Positions 1-10,110 of a stretch of DNA of 64,000 bases are shown in pieces. Position 1 is the first letter of the stretch; every line of letters begins with the position of its first letter. The notes under the pieces are model-generated. The model saw only the letters and a list, made by a program, of their open reading frames with translations, had not been told where the DNA came from and did no database searches. This DNA comes from Nostoc sp. C052. GTDB taxonomy: Bacteria; Cyanobacteriota; Cyanobacteriia; Cyanobacteriales; Nostocaceae. The position numbers and the translations under genes were made by a program. The stretch covers positions 5,886,001 through 5,950,000 of the forward strand of contig NZ_CP040272.1 of assembly GCF_013393905.1 (NCBI RefSeq). The letters run 5' to 3'.

Positions 1-119
1 TTTCCAGCCCCATTGGGGCCTAACAACCCTAAAATTTCCCCAGGTTCGACGCTAAAGGTGACATCAGTAATCGCTGGGGTAGAGCCGTATATTTTACTCA
101 GATGTTCAACTTCGATCAT
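1..119 (-). CDS. ABC transporter ATP-binding protein, N-terminal part
   Basis: Only the first 39 codons lie in the window; the rest continues beyond base 1. Translation from the ATG at 119 gives a typical ABC ATPase N-terminus (MIEVEHLSKIYG...) and ends in the Walker A motif GPNGAGK. Such subunits bind and hydrolyse ATP on the cytoplasmic side to drive an ABC exporter or importer. The spacing between start and Walker A is normal for ABC-2-type exporters, but the substrate cannot be told from this fragment. The next gene is on the opposite strand 340 bases away. Confidence 0.85.
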   Translation of the reverse strand, partial: MIEVEHLSKIYGSTPAITDVTFSVEPGEILGLLGPNGAG

Positions 120-334
120 CGGTATAATGGCGATCGCAATTTATAGAATACCCAACAATCTTAGATCGCAATATTGAGTATGGGGGACTGGCACTAAGAT
201 TCGCCGACAATGGGTAAAGTTCCTGGAAAATCTCTTTGTCTCATCGCCTCAGTTAAGTACTTGAAAATTTTAACCAATCTTTTCTGTGTCTGGAGTTAAC
301 GGAGTCTCCATTCCTCTTTGTGTTGCTCAATTAG

Positions 335-352
335 CTCACCCTTTTGGGTGAG
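335..352. repeat. Small hairpin in the 120-458 spacer
   Basis: CTCACCC and GGGTGAG form a perfect 7-bp stem around a TTTT loop. It is the only clear structure in the 339-base spacer between the ABC gene and the secreted protein. No U-run follows, so it is not an obvious terminator; it could be part of the leader of the gene starting at 459. Confidence 0.4.
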
Positions 353-458
353 TCATAGATCAACCGATCAGATGACCTGGACGAAGGAAGCTGAGATTAA
401 TAATAAAGGGGACTCTATTACTAAAGAACACCGATTGCATTTTACCTAAGTATAAGTT

Positions 459-851
459 ATGAAACTTGTTACCTTAATAAATTCTGCACTTATTTTTACT
501 TTTCTTGCCTTTGTACCTGGAATCGCTGGCGCTCAAACAGCTAATAACAATAGCAGTGAAACAATAGCTGTTAACTCTAACAATATATCCACTAACTCGG
601 CTGCTGTGAGTTACCTACAACCCTTGAATCTAGTAACTTTTGCTTATCAAGGAGGCTTGCGACAACATGGTATTCCCAGCGGAGAAGCGCTAGTACTTGG
701 AACTCAAAACAGAAATATTCTGGCAAAAGATGTGGTTCAAGCTGCTGTTAATGCAGATAAATTACCATCACAAGTTTTAAACGACCAAAATTATCTAAGT
801 GCTGTTAATTTAGAACTCAACGTATTACCCGATTACGCTGCTGCTGATTGA
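459..851 (+). CDS. Small secreted protein of unknown function
   Basis: A 130-aa protein with a clear Sec signal peptide: basic MK, a hydrophobic stretch to about residue 22, and a likely signal peptidase I site after AGA (residues 23-25). The mature part starts with an Asn/Ser-rich linker (about residues 27-50), followed by a compact, non-repetitive domain containing YQGGLRQHGIPSGEAL and ending in DYAAAD. I do not recognise the family. It should be periplasmic or released. It stands alone, with about 190 bases to the next gene on the same strand. Confidence 0.7.
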   Translation: MKLVTLINSALIFTFLAFVPGIAGAQTANNNSSETIAVNSNNISTNSAAVSYLQPLNLVTFAYQGGLRQHGIPSGEALVLGTQNRNILAKDVVQAAVNADKLPSQVLNDQNYLSAVNLELNVLPDYAAAD

Positions 852-1043
852 TTTGGTTTTTCTAATATTTAAAGTCTTTTATACACAGAGAAGACAGGGT
901 ATAAAATAAGGTTTAATATTGAAGAATAATTTCTAGGTTTTTAAGAGAAGTTATGCCTATAAGTTTCACTTATCCTGTGCTAAAGGTACAGAAAATTGTA
1001 TAATCAACAGCTTATTAACCAAAAATTGCGTTTTCTATAGAGA

Positions 1044-2303
1044 ATGACAGAAGTAATTAGATCCGGGAGCCTAAATAACATTGAAATAGGGACTGGGGAT
1101 TGGGGACTAGAGATTGGGGATTGGGAAAATTTGGATGGGAATTCAGATCCCAACGAAATCTTAAAGGAATTTCCTGTCCAGTCTCGTTCGGACTTCGGCG
1201 TAAGTGCTGCTTCTCTACTAGGGGCTGCGCCAACGACACAGCTTAATACAAGTCAGTCGAATGCTGACACCGTAAGCGTCAGCCCAGTACCCAGTACCCA
1301 GTCCCGGAACGCCGAGGATTCCTCAACTTTGGCGCAGCAATCTGGGGAATTATGGACGCAACCTGTTGAGTCCATTGAGTTTGAAGAACGGTACTTAGAA
1401 AAAGCCAGAGAAACAGACGATAGCGACGGTGGGCGAAGCCGACCCAATGAGGAAGTTATTTCTTTGGGAAGTTTGGGCAATGCTTACCAGTCATTAGGCG
1501 AGTACCACCTAGCAATTGAGTTTTATCAGCAGTGGTTGGATACGGCTAGAGAAATAGGCGATCGCTTGGGGGAAGCCAAATCTTTATCTGGGTTGGGTAA
1601 TGCTTACCAATCACTGGGCAAATACCAGCGAGCGATTGAATTTTATCAGCAGTGGTTGAGTATCACTAGGAAAATTGGCGATCGCACTGGAGAAGGCATT
1701 TGCTTGGGAAGTTTGGGCAATACTTATGAATACCTGGGCAAGTACGAGCAAGCGATAGAGTTTTATCAGCAGTGGTTGAGTATAACGAAGAACATAGGTG
1801 ATTGGACTGGAGAATGCATTTGCCTGGGAAGTTTGGGCAATACTTATGAATCGTTAGGAAATTACCAACTGGCAATTGAGTTTTACCAGCAATGGTTAGG
1901 GGTGGCAAGATTCATCAGCGATCGCAACGGCGAAGGCATGGCCTTAAGTGGCTTGGGCAGTGCTTATAAGGCTTTGGGACAGTACCAAATGGCCTTTGAG
2001 TTTCATCAGCATTCATTAGAGATCAGAAGACATCTCGACGATCGACATGGGGAAGCAAACGCCTGGTTTAATTTGGGTTTGGTATTAGAAAAAATCAATC
2101 GAGAATCAGAAGCGATCGATGCCTTTTGCAATGCTCGCGAAATTTATCACGCAATGGGCCTTGATGCCAGCCTGCAAGATTGTAACCATGCTATTGAACT
2201 TCTTTCTCAAAATGTTGCAACCTTCACATCTGGCTTTTGGTTTGGGAAATGGTTAAATAATTTGTCACAGATAGTTAAATCTGGTTCTAATAGACATCCC
2301 TAG
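1044..2303 (+). CDS. Tetratricopeptide repeat protein
   Basis: A 419-aa protein. From about residue 135 to 360 it carries five or six 40-residue TPR units of the TPR_12 type (LGNAYQSLGEYxxAIEFYQQWL ... IGDRxGE), a protein-protein interaction scaffold. No enzymatic or membrane domain is visible. The first roughly 130 residues are low in complexity and are partly translated repeat DNA: a GGGGATT/GGGGACT tandem gives IGTGDWGLEIGDW, and a later CCCAGTA tandem gives VSPVPSTQS. The true start may therefore be further in, or the N-terminus was lengthened by repeat insertion. No fused effector domain is present. Confidence 0.75.
   Translation: MTEVIRSGSLNNIEIGTGDWGLEIGDWENLDGNSDPNEILKEFPVQSRSDFGVSAASLLGAAPTTQLNTSQSNADTVSVSPVPSTQSRNAEDSSTLAQQSGELWTQPVESIEFEERYLEKARETDDSDGGRSRPNEEVISLGSLGNAYQSLGEYHLAIEFYQQWLDTAREIGDRLGEAKSLSGLGNAYQSLGKYQRAIEFYQQWLSITRKIGDRTGEGICLGSLGNTYEYLGKYEQAIEFYQQWLSITKNIGDWTGECICLGSLGNTYESLGNYQLAIEFYQQWLGVARFISDRNGEGMALSGLGSAYKALGQYQMAFEFHQHSLEIRRHLDDRHGEANAWFNLGLVLEKINRESEAIDAFCNAREIYHAMGLDASLQDCNHAIELLSQNVATFTSGFWFGKWLNNLSQIVKSGSNRHP
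1089..1126. repeat. Short tandem repeat of GGGGATT/GGGGACT type inside a coding region
   Basis: Consecutive heptamer-like units (GGGACTGG, GGATTGG, GGACTAG, AGATTGG, GGATTGG) lie within the N-terminal codons of the TPR gene. The same family occurs at 16491-16528, 17551-17663, 29291-29428, 40571-40628 and 62811-62921. Confidence 0.8.
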
Positions 2304-2615
2304 AAATTAAATATGCGTTATCTAGAACCCTTGTAGAGATGTGGCAGTGCTGCGTCTCTACGCTCATTTTCACTTATATTTCTAATGAGTAATATCATGT
2401 CCGACAAATTACCTGTGATCAGCTAAACCATATCTAGTTTGCATATCTAAAAATTTATATAACTCTTGTGGGGTGGGCAACATGAGCGCCCTAATGATGC
2501 AAGTTAAATGTGTAACTCGTTTAATCGATTTAAAGCTGAAGCATAACAATTGACTAAAGGCAAATTTGCATATTCTCGAATAACTGTAATTTCGGAATGC
2601 TTGCTATTGTTTTTA
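2304..2615. other. Intergenic, no gene seen
   Basis: AT-rich spacer between the TPR gene and the IS630-type element. A short imperfect hairpin of the common GTAGAGA...TCTCTAC type lies at about 2332-2362. I see no open reading frame or RNA gene. The last two bases (TA, 2614-2615) look like the left copy of the IS target dinucleotide. Confidence 0.5.
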
Positions 2616-3677
2616 CAGCAATTTGATATCAAACCCACCACAAAGCTCGTAAACTGTAAAAATGTAAAGAATAGTATTTAAAGATGGCAGCATATTCAAT
2701 TGACTTACGACAAAAGATATTAAGTGCGTGGCAAAACAAAGAAGGCAGGCAAAGGGAATTAGCAAAACGATTTAAAGTCAGTTTGTCTTTGATTCGTGAC
2801 TTTTTATGCCGGTATCGAGAGACGGCAGAGATTGCTGCCAGACCCCAAGGAGGAGACCGCCGCTCGAAGCTTAATAGTATTGAGCAAGAATTGTTAAAGG
2901 TAATCGTGACAGAGCAAAGCGATATATATTTGCGAGAAATTCAAGAAGCCATAAAAGAGCGCACAGAAATAGACGTAAGTATATCCAGTTTATCCCGCAC
3001 TCTTAAACGCTTAAAATTAAATCGGAAAAAAAACTTTAGTATCGACTGAGCAAACTACAGAAAGAGTACAAAAATTGCGCTATGAATTTCGACTTTGGCT
3101 AGATACGATAGATGTCAAAAACCTGATATTTATTGATGAAACATGTGTAAATCTGTCTATGACAAGACATTATGCCAGAGGAATTGACGGCGGAAGAATC
3201 TATGATGAGCGACCAGGTAATAAAGGCAAAAACATCACCGTAATTGGGGCTATGAGTGATGAGGGATTAATTGCCACTATGACTTTTCCAGGTAGTCTGA
3301 ACACTGCTAGCTTTTTAGTTTTTATTGAGCAAATATTACTACCTCAGTTATGGATTGGAGCAATTATAGTCATGGACAATTTACCCGTTCATTATGCTGC
3401 AACTGCAAAATCTTTAATAAAATCTGTTGGCTCAAAGGTTAAGTTTTTGCCTCCATATTCACCTGATTTATCGCCAATTGAGTTATGTTGGTCAAAGCTA
3501 AAAGAAATTCAACGTTGGTGCTAAAACTCGAACATTCGATGCTCTAGATGTTGCAATAACTATGGCTGTTAATGCCATTACTGACGATAATGCTCTAAAT
3601 TGGTTTAATCATTGCGGTCTCTTTTTTGAGCCTATTTAGATAACTCTTCTTGTGGCGCTTTTGCTCACAAACTGCTG
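2616..3677 (+). mobile_element. IS630-family insertion sequence, degenerate
   Basis: The element is about 1062 bp, bounded by TA dinucleotides at 2614-2615 and 3678-3679, the usual target of IS630/Tc1 elements. Its ends form an imperfect inverted repeat of about 26 bases: the left end reads CAGCAATTTGATATCAAA and the right end, on the other strand, reads CAGCAGTTTGTGAGCAAA; both continue to a shared CCAC. It holds one transposase broken by two frameshifts. On the right it cuts a kinase gene copy, but the left flank does not continue that gene, so a deletion or rearrangement followed or accompanied insertion. Confidence 0.8.
2684..3639 (+). pseudogene. IS630-family transposase, two frameshifts
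   Basis: The N-terminal part (2684-3049) carries the helix-turn-helix of IS630 transposases (YSIDLRQKILSAW ... LAKRFKVSLSLIRDFL). The frame is lost at an A8 run (3026-3033). The DDE catalytic part continues in another frame from about 3034 (FIDETCVNL with the first Asp, VMDNLPVH with the second Asp, PPYSPDLSPIELCW with the Glu). A second shift at about 3511-3520 moves the C-terminus (VGAKTRTFDALD ... GLFFEPI, stop at 3639) to a third frame. All catalytic residues remain, but two shifts make a working protein unlikely unless the A8 run is a programmed slippage site. Confidence 0.85.
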
Positions 3678-4103
3678 TAAAATATTACTGGGTTTAATAT
3701 CTTTATGAATAATGCGATGACGAATGACAATATCTAATGTGTTAGACAGAGATATAGCAGAGAGCAAAAATTCCTTTAGAGACGTTATACGTAACCTCTC
3801 TACCTTGACAAAATCCTTAAGGGATATGCCGCCAAAATCTTCCATCACCAACGCATAGCCATTTTGGTATGGTTCTAAGCTATAAGTTTGAATAATTCCT
3901 GGATGGTTAAGATTTTTGGCGATGGTGTATTGATTGCGAAACGATAAGAGTTAATTGAAGCTGGGATAAGGATTTTTCAGCAGTTTAATCACTACAGGTA
4001 ATGAGTCGATTTCTCGATACCCTCGATAAACCAGAGTTCTGGAAGCATTGTAGAGTAAATCATAGATGCGATATCCGGGAATACTAACTAAAGTGCTAAC
4101 CAT
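3678..4103 (-). pseudogene. Truncated third copy of the giant Ser/Thr-His kinase
   Basis: From the ATG at 4103 the sequence is nearly identical to the first about 142 codons of the kinase at 4178-10036, including the Lys of VVIKLLK and the catalytic loop HKDIKPSN. Codon 51 is TAA (3951-3953) where the intact copy has GAA, a nonsense change. At 3678 the homology stops at the TA junction with the IS630-type element, so the rest of the kinase, ATPase, GAF and histidine kinase domains are gone. It is the last unit of a tandem array on this strand. Confidence 0.85.
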
Positions 4104-4177
4104 GCTGCTAAATCCTGAATATTTCCAGATTTAGTATTCCCAGATATTTGAAGTTGTTTACCAAAAACCGCAAAAAA
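4104..4177. repeat. Duplicated 74-bp spacer, copy A
   Basis: It is almost identical to 10037-10110, with a few differences at the end next to the upstream gene. Both copies lie between a kinase stop codon and the next kinase start, which marks a tandem duplication of whole gene plus spacer. Confidence 0.85.
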
Positions 4178-7100
4178 TTATACCGGAATTTCAATGATAA
4201 ATTCAGTACCTAGACCCAGAACAGAGTTAAAACTCAATTTTCCGCTGTGAGTTTCTTCAACGATTTGACGAGCGATCGCTAACCCTAATCCTGTACCTTG
4301 ACCAACAGCTTTCGTCGTAAACAAATGGTCAAATATTTTTGATTTCACCTCTTCACTCATCCCCTTACCATTGTCAGCGATCGCAATTCTAACTAGACTA
4401 TTTTCGACTGAGGTTGTAATTGTAATGCAGTTAGGATTGAGTTGAATTTCTTCAAAACTACGTCCTTGATTAAATTCATCTAAGGCATCAATAGCATTTG
4501 CTAAAACATTCATAAACACCTGATTCAATTGACCGGGGAAACATTCAACTTGAGGTAAGTTACTATAATGTGTGACAACTTCAATGGTGGGACGTTGTTC
4601 ATTTCCCTTCAGACGATGTTTGAGAATGAGGATGGTGCTATCAATGCCTTGGTGAATATTAAATGGTACTTTATAATCTTTATCAGCACGGGAGAAAGTT
4701 CTTAAACTAGTGCTGATATTTTTTAACCTTTCGCACGCCATAGACATAGAATCAATCATCTTAGGCAAGTCTGCTAAGGTATAATCTAAATCTATTTCCT
4801 CTGCATGAACTTGAATTTCTTCACTCGGATTCTGGAAAGTTTCTTGATATAGTTTGAGGTGTTCGGTAATATCAGCGATAGTGGGTTTAGTTTGTTTGAG
4901 ACTAGCCGCAATAAATCCCAAAGGATTATTCATTTCGTGGGCTACCCCAGCAACTAAGTTACCCAAAGCAGACATTTTCTCACTTTGCACCATTTGTAAT
5001 TGTGCTTGTTGTAAGTCTTGCAATGCTTGTTGTAATAAGTGTGATTTTTGCTGTAAGGCAAGTTCAGCAAGTTTGCGTTCAGTAATATCATCTGTTAGGG
5101 AAGCAACTCCAATTAACTCACCATCCGCATTCACAAGTGGATTATTATACCAAGCACAAATAATTGTTCTACCATCTTTTGTAATATTTTCATTGATACT
5201 ATAATTACCGCCCTGCTGGGATATAATCTCAATGCTAACTTCCTTCATTTGTGCTTGAATTACTTCAGGAATGATGAATTGGAATTGACGACCTAAAGCT
5301 TCCTGTTTTGTATAACCAAATATTCTTTCTGCGGCTGGGTTCCAGTCAGTAACTAGAAAATTGATATCCCACTCGATAACCGCCAGTGGGGTTTGTTGAA
5401 CTAATAGCTGGAGGCGTTGTTGGGATACTTGCAAGTGAGACTGTGCAGCTTTCAACTCATCAAGCGATCGCTCTAGCTGTTGGGAATATTCTAGCGATCG
5501 CTCGTAAAGTCGGGCATTTTCTAGGGAAATCGCGGCTTGAGCGCAAAGTAAATTCAGCAATTCCACGCGATCGCTCGTGAACGCCCCCGCTGTTAATTTG
5601 TTTTCTAAGTACAAAATACCCAGCAACTTCCCTTGATGTAAAATCGGGCTGCACAAGATACTCTGAGGCTGCTGACGAATGATATATGGGTCATTGGCTA
5701 AAGTCGGATCGGCCGTCGCATCCAGCAGCACAGCAGTCTGTCTGTTGTTCTTCACTTTGTAAATCAGCTTTAGGGGAATATCTTGACTCTCCTCAACGGG
5801 AAGGCGCTGCAACACGACCGGCTCTGAACCCTCAATAATTGACCCTTTGATTAGCAGGCGTTCGTCTCGCAACAGCATTAGCACGCATTTATCAGCCCCC
5901 GCATTTTCGATGACGATCGCAAGCAACGATGAGAGCAATTTTTCCAGTTCGATTTCACCTGAGATACTTTGGGAAGCCTTGAGAATAGCGGCTAAATCGA
6001 GAGAATCGGAGACGCTGGAGGAAGAACTAGAAGAACTAGCAGAGGTGACTGTTCCTAATGCGAAAACGGTTTCGTTAACCGAGAGAGCCGTGCGAGTTTT
6101 TTGGAGAATCGGAGCCAAGAGTTGGGGATAGCGTCTTTCCAAATCAGCAACTTTGGCTTTTGCACCCCAACGAGCATAGCCATAGTAAGCCTTCGTCATG
6201 TATACCTGGGCAATTTCCTGTTTACCCCAGTCGAGGTAAAATTTTGCGGCTAGTTCATTAGCCAACGCTTCTTCCTGAATATAATCATTTTCTTTGGCTC
6301 CAATGATGGCGCGATCGTAATGTTCAATTGCTTCGGCTTTATTGCCCAAAACTCGTTGCCGTTCTGCTTCAACTAAATACCATTTATGCAGATGATTCAT
6401 CGGGGCATTTTGCGCCCACTGTTGCAAAGTGGTTTGATGGGTTTGGGTCAAAGACAAAAATTCGCCTTGCTCTGACTCTGGCTGTGTGGGTAAGAGCGCC
6501 AAATACGTCAGGGCTGTATAGAAATGAAAAATGGGAATGAAAATCATCCCTGATACTGCCATTAAATACTGTTTGGCTTGGGCGTTATAGTCTAGGGCAG
6601 CCGTGTAGTTACCAAAAAAGTAGGCCAGCATCAGTTTGTAAGTGTAAGCAATTGCGATCGCTGTGAGATCGTTGTCCTGATGGTGCTTAGAAAGCATCAC
6701 CGTTTCATCGTAGGCACTGCCAATTAAGCAATCCGACAGAATACGGGCTTCCCTCAAGTTCTGCACAGTCTGCTGCATCATATCCAAAAAAGTCTGGGCA
6801 GAATATTGTTTTACCTGCACCAAGACAGCCCTGTAAGCTGCTATTTCCGGTTCCCAAATGTCCAGTTCTACCCCAGCAAAAAGTTTGGCAATCAGGTAAT
6901 CGAGGGAGTTGTAGCCAGCGTTGAGAAAATCACCAGTTTCTATACCAGTTGTATAGCCATCTTTCATCGTCAGCATCGTTGCCCTGAGAGATTCCTGATG
7001 ATGTTGAACCCAAGCCGCAAACAAAAGTAGAACTTTACACTTGAATTCCCCGACATTAAATCTGTCAAGCAAGTTGATTGCCAATCGCCCAAAGCTATAC

Positions 7101-10036
7101 CCAGATTCCACTTCTCCCAAAAAGGCACATAACACCATACTGTGAATCGCATACCCCACCGTTGATCCTGGTGCATTCCCAAACTGGAGTGATAAACTCA
7201 CCATCGTTGTACTCAGTATGGGCATTAATCCTGGCATTGCCTGTAGAATGGGTGAAAATAATATTCCTAACAGTTGCATAGCTGCATGAGTCTGGCGATC
7301 GCTCATTACAGGTAGATCGACTAATTCCTCAATCTCTCTATCACCTTGAAGGCTGGCTACGGTTTGCAGCGCTTTAGCAATTTTGGCTTCGTCAGGTGCA
7401 GTGGGGAGTTCAACCCCCAATTGCAAGAGTGCATCTCTTCCGACTGCAATGGCTTCTAATATTTTGCCCTGGGCTGTCTGGGCGACGATTTGAATTTGGT
7501 AAATTTTGATTTTGTCTAAAATCGTCTCAGCTTTTTGTAACACCACCGCTGCTATTTTTTCCATGCCATCAAAATCAGCATTCAAATAAGCAGCTTCGGT
7601 AGCAGCAATATGGAGATCCAGAGTCAATTCATATTGATCTTGCCAGCAGTTGGCTGTCAGTATGTCAATCCCTGTTTGCAAATAAACTCTTGCCGCAGTA
7701 TAAGCTGTAGAATTTCTCGCCTTCACTCCAGCTTTTAAGTTCAGTTGGGCTAAGGCTTCCCGTTCTTGCGGTTGGGTGATTAGCTCAATTCCTTGGTTTA
7801 AATGCAGGGCAATATCAAATAGTTTTTCTTCCAGTTCTACTTCCGAGGAACTGTGCAGTAGTAATTTTCCAATTTTGAGGTGAGTTGCTTGTTTTTGCTC
7901 ATCGGGAATCAGAGAATAGGCCGCTTGCTGTACTCGATCATGTAAAAATCTATATTTCGCTATTTGTTTACTGGTATTCCGATCTGACAGCGCTAATTGC
8001 TCGCGTTCTTCTCCTTGATAAAATTTATAAACATCACTAATTGGTAAAATCAACCCTTCTTGCAACGCTTTCCACAAATCTGAAGCCGTTTCGATTTGGG
8101 ATTGTTCCGAAACAATTGCCAAAGTTTCTAAATCAAACTGGTTGCCAATACTAGCAGCTAACTGTAATACCTGTTGAGTTGATGGCGGCAGTTTTTGTAA
8201 TTGAAATGCCATAAAGACCACAACATCATCTGTAACTGCTTGCTCATTCACTTGTACAATGTCACATTGCCACCCCCCCGCTTGGTAAGGGGTTGGAGGG
8301 ATAAATTCAATTAGCCTATCTTGATGCAATGCTTTGAGAAACTGGGTTGCAAAAAATGGATTACCTTGAGTTTTTTGATAGACTAATTGAGAAAGACTCC
8401 ATGCCAAACTTTCCTGACATTTCAGTGTATCAGCAACTAATTGATTCACTATGACTTGATTCAGTGGTGCTAAATTAATCGTATTAATCGTTGCTTGGTT
8501 TTCTTGAATCTCACTCAAAGTCAACATCAATGGATGTGCTGGGTTGACTTCGTTATCACGATATGCACCAATTAACAAAAGATGCTTTGTATCAGCCATC
8601 AATAGCTGCATTAACTTCAGCGATGCTGAATCTGCCCATTGCAAATCATCTAAAAACATTACTAAGGGATGTTCTGCACTGGTAAAAACTTGGATAAAAT
8701 TTTGAAACAATAAATTAAATCTATTTTCTGCCGCCGTTCCTGATAATTCTATGGCGGTTGGTTGTTCACCAATAATTCTTGATAATTCGGGGATAACTTC
8801 AATAATTACTTGTCCATTTTCCCCAACTGCCTCTAATATTTGGTTTCTCCATTGCTGGATTTGGATATCACTTTCAGTTAATAATTGTCCAATTAAATCC
8901 CGGAATGCTTGCACAAAGGCACTGAAGGGAATATTTCGTTGAAATTGGTCATATTTACCTTTGATAAAATAACCGCGTTGGCGCACAATCGGTTTATGAA
9001 CTTCGTTGACAACCGTAGTTTTCCCAATCCCTGAAAACCCAGCTACCAGCATCATTTCTGTTGCACCAAGGCTGACTCGCTCAAATGCTTGAAGTAGAGT
9101 TGATACTTCGGTTTCTCGTCCATAGAGTTTATCAGGGATGATGAAGCGATCGCACACATCCCTCTGTGCAATCTCAAAATTCTTAATTTTACCATCAACT
9201 TGTAGCTGATGTAAACAATTTTCTAAATCAAACTTCAATCCCAATGCACTTTGATATCTGTCTTCAGCATTTTTTGCCATCAATTTCATGACAATATCAC
9301 AGAGTATTTGGGGAATCTCTTCCCTGTTCCCTACTAATGGCATAGGCATTTTAGCAATATGAGAATGTACCAACTCCATCGGATCGTTTGACGCAAAAGG
9401 TAACTTGTCTGCAAGTAACTCGTAAAATGTTATACCTAAAGAATAAAAATCAGTTCGGTAGTCAATCCCTCGATTCATTCTGCCTGTTTGTTCTGGAGAA
9501 ATATAAGCTAGTGTGCCTTCTAATATATTGGGATTAATTAGTGTCTGTGTTTCCCGTGGTAGTAAAGATGCAATACTAAAATCGATTAATTTAACTTGTT
9601 TAGTTTCGGGATTAATTAAAATATTGGCGGGTTTGATATCTTTGTGAATAATCCGCTCCTGGTAGAGTATATCTAAGGTATTGCACAGTGCGATCGCTAT
9701 TTCTAAAAACTCCATCAGAGATTCTATGCTTCCCCCTACTCTCCAATCTTTGAGAGAAATCCCCCCAAAGTCTTCCATCACCAACGCATAACCATTCTGA
9801 TAGGGTTCGAGGCTATAGGTTTGGATGATTAGCGGTGAGTTAAGATTTTTGGCAATGGTGTATTGATTGCGAAACGATAAGAGTTCATTGAAGCTGGGAT
9901 AAGGGTTTTTCAGCAGTTTAATCACTACAGGTAACGAGTCAGTCTCTCGATACCCTCGATAAACTAGGGTTCTAGAACCAGAGTAGAGTAAATCATAGAT
10001 GCGATATCCGGGAATATTGACTAAAGTGCTAACCAT
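4178..10036 (-). CDS. Giant hybrid Ser/Thr kinase-ATPase-histidine kinase (HstK-like)
   Basis: A 1952-aa soluble signalling protein. Approximate domain order: Ser/Thr kinase, residues 10-275 (Lys in VVIKLLK, HKDIKPAN near 130, DFS in place of DFG near 154, SPEQTGR); AAA/MalT-type ATPase with Walker A GFSGIGKT near 335 and LDDLQWAD near 464; a long helical TPR-like region to about 1300; a GAF domain about 1345-1505; a PAS domain about 1545-1650; a histidine kinase with H-box VAGVAHEMNNP near 1702; and HATPase about 1830-1952 (N-box NAIDAL, DNGKGM, GTGLGL). No membrane segment. This is the family of Anabaena HstK/Pkn hybrid kinases; the signal and target are unknown. A paralogue lies 74 bases upstream on the same strand, so co-transcription is possible. 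Confidence 0.93.
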   Translation of the reverse strand: MVSTLVNIPGYRIYDLLYSGSRTLVYRGYRETDSLPVVIKLLKNPYPSFNELLSFRNQYTIAKNLNSPLIIQTYSLEPYQNGYALVMEDFGGISLKDWRVGGSIESLMEFLEIAIALCNTLDILYQERIIHKDIKPANILINPETKQVKLIDFSIASLLPRETQTLINPNILEGTLAYISPEQTGRMNRGIDYRTDFYSLGITFYELLADKLPFASNDPMELVHSHIAKMPMPLVGNREEIPQILCDIVMKLMAKNAEDRYQSALGLKFDLENCLHQLQVDGKIKNFEIAQRDVCDRFIIPDKLYGRETEVSTLLQAFERVSLGATEMMLVAGFSGIGKTTVVNEVHKPIVRQRGYFIKGKYDQFQRNIPFSAFVQAFRDLIGQLLTESDIQIQQWRNQILEAVGENGQVIIEVIPELSRIIGEQPTAIELSGTAAENRFNLLFQNFIQVFTSAEHPLVMFLDDLQWADSASLKLMQLLMADTKHLLLIGAYRDNEVNPAHPLMLTLSEIQENQATINTINLAPLNQVIVNQLVADTLKCQESLAWSLSQLVYQKTQGNPFFATQFLKALHQDRLIEFIPPTPYQAGGWQCDIVQVNEQAVTDDVVVFMAFQLQKLPPSTQQVLQLAASIGNQFDLETLAIVSEQSQIETASDLWKALQEGLILPISDVYKFYQGEEREQLALSDRNTSKQIAKYRFLHDRVQQAAYSLIPDEQKQATHLKIGKLLLHSSSEVELEEKLFDIALHLNQGIELITQPQEREALAQLNLKAGVKARNSTAYTAARVYLQTGIDILTANCWQDQYELTLDLHIAATEAAYLNADFDGMEKIAAVVLQKAETILDKIKIYQIQIVAQTAQGKILEAIAVGRDALLQLGVELPTAPDEAKIAKALQTVASLQGDREIEELVDLPVMSDRQTHAAMQLLGILFSPILQAMPGLMPILSTTMVSLSLQFGNAPGSTVGYAIHSMVLCAFLGEVESGYSFGRLAINLLDRFNVGEFKCKVLLLFAAWVQHHQESLRATMLTMKDGYTTGIETGDFLNAGYNSLDYLIAKLFAGVELDIWEPEIAAYRAVLVQVKQYSAQTFLDMMQQTVQNLREARILSDCLIGSAYDETVMLSKHHQDNDLTAIAIAYTYKLMLAYFFGNYTAALDYNAQAKQYLMAVSGMIFIPIFHFYTALTYLALLPTQPESEQGEFLSLTQTHQTTLQQWAQNAPMNHLHKWYLVEAERQRVLGNKAEAIEHYDRAIIGAKENDYIQEEALANELAAKFYLDWGKQEIAQVYMTKAYYGYARWGAKAKVADLERRYPQLLAPILQKTRTALSVNETVFALGTVTSASSSSSSSSVSDSLDLAAILKASQSISGEIELEKLLSSLLAIVIENAGADKCVLMLLRDERLLIKGSIIEGSEPVVLQRLPVEESQDIPLKLIYKVKNNRQTAVLLDATADPTLANDPYIIRQQPQSILCSPILHQGKLLGILYLENKLTAGAFTSDRVELLNLLCAQAAISLENARLYERSLEYSQQLERSLDELKAAQSHLQVSQQRLQLLVQQTPLAVIEWDINFLVTDWNPAAERIFGYTKQEALGRQFQFIIPEVIQAQMKEVSIEIISQQGGNYSINENITKDGRTIICAWYNNPLVNADGELIGVASLTDDITERKLAELALQQKSHLLQQALQDLQQAQLQMVQSEKMSALGNLVAGVAHEMNNPLGFIAASLKQTKPTIADITEHLKLYQETFQNPSEEIQVHAEEIDLDYTLADLPKMIDSMSMACERLKNISTSLRTFSRADKDYKVPFNIHQGIDSTILILKHRLKGNEQRPTIEVVTHYSNLPQVECFPGQLNQVFMNVLANAIDALDEFNQGRSFEEIQLNPNCITITTSVENSLVRIAIADNGKGMSEEVKSKIFDHLFTTKAVGQGTGLGLAIARQIVEETHSGKLSFNSVLGLGTEFIIEIPV

Positions 10037-10110
10037 GCTGCTAAATCCTGAATATTTCCAGATTTAGTATTCCCAGATATTTGAAGTTGTTTACCAAAAA
10101 CTGCCAAAAA
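10037..10110. repeat. Duplicated 74-bp spacer, copy B
   Basis: Near-identical partner of 4104-4177. It lies between the stop of the 2102-aa kinase and the start of the 1952-aa kinase. Confidence 0.85.

Noticed and set aside
2455..3660. Similarity of ATAACTCTTGTGG near 2460 to ATAACTCTTCTTGTGG near 3642 as IS ends
   Set aside because: The TA-bounded pair at 2616 and 3677 gives a much longer inverted repeat; the other match is a short direct similarity.
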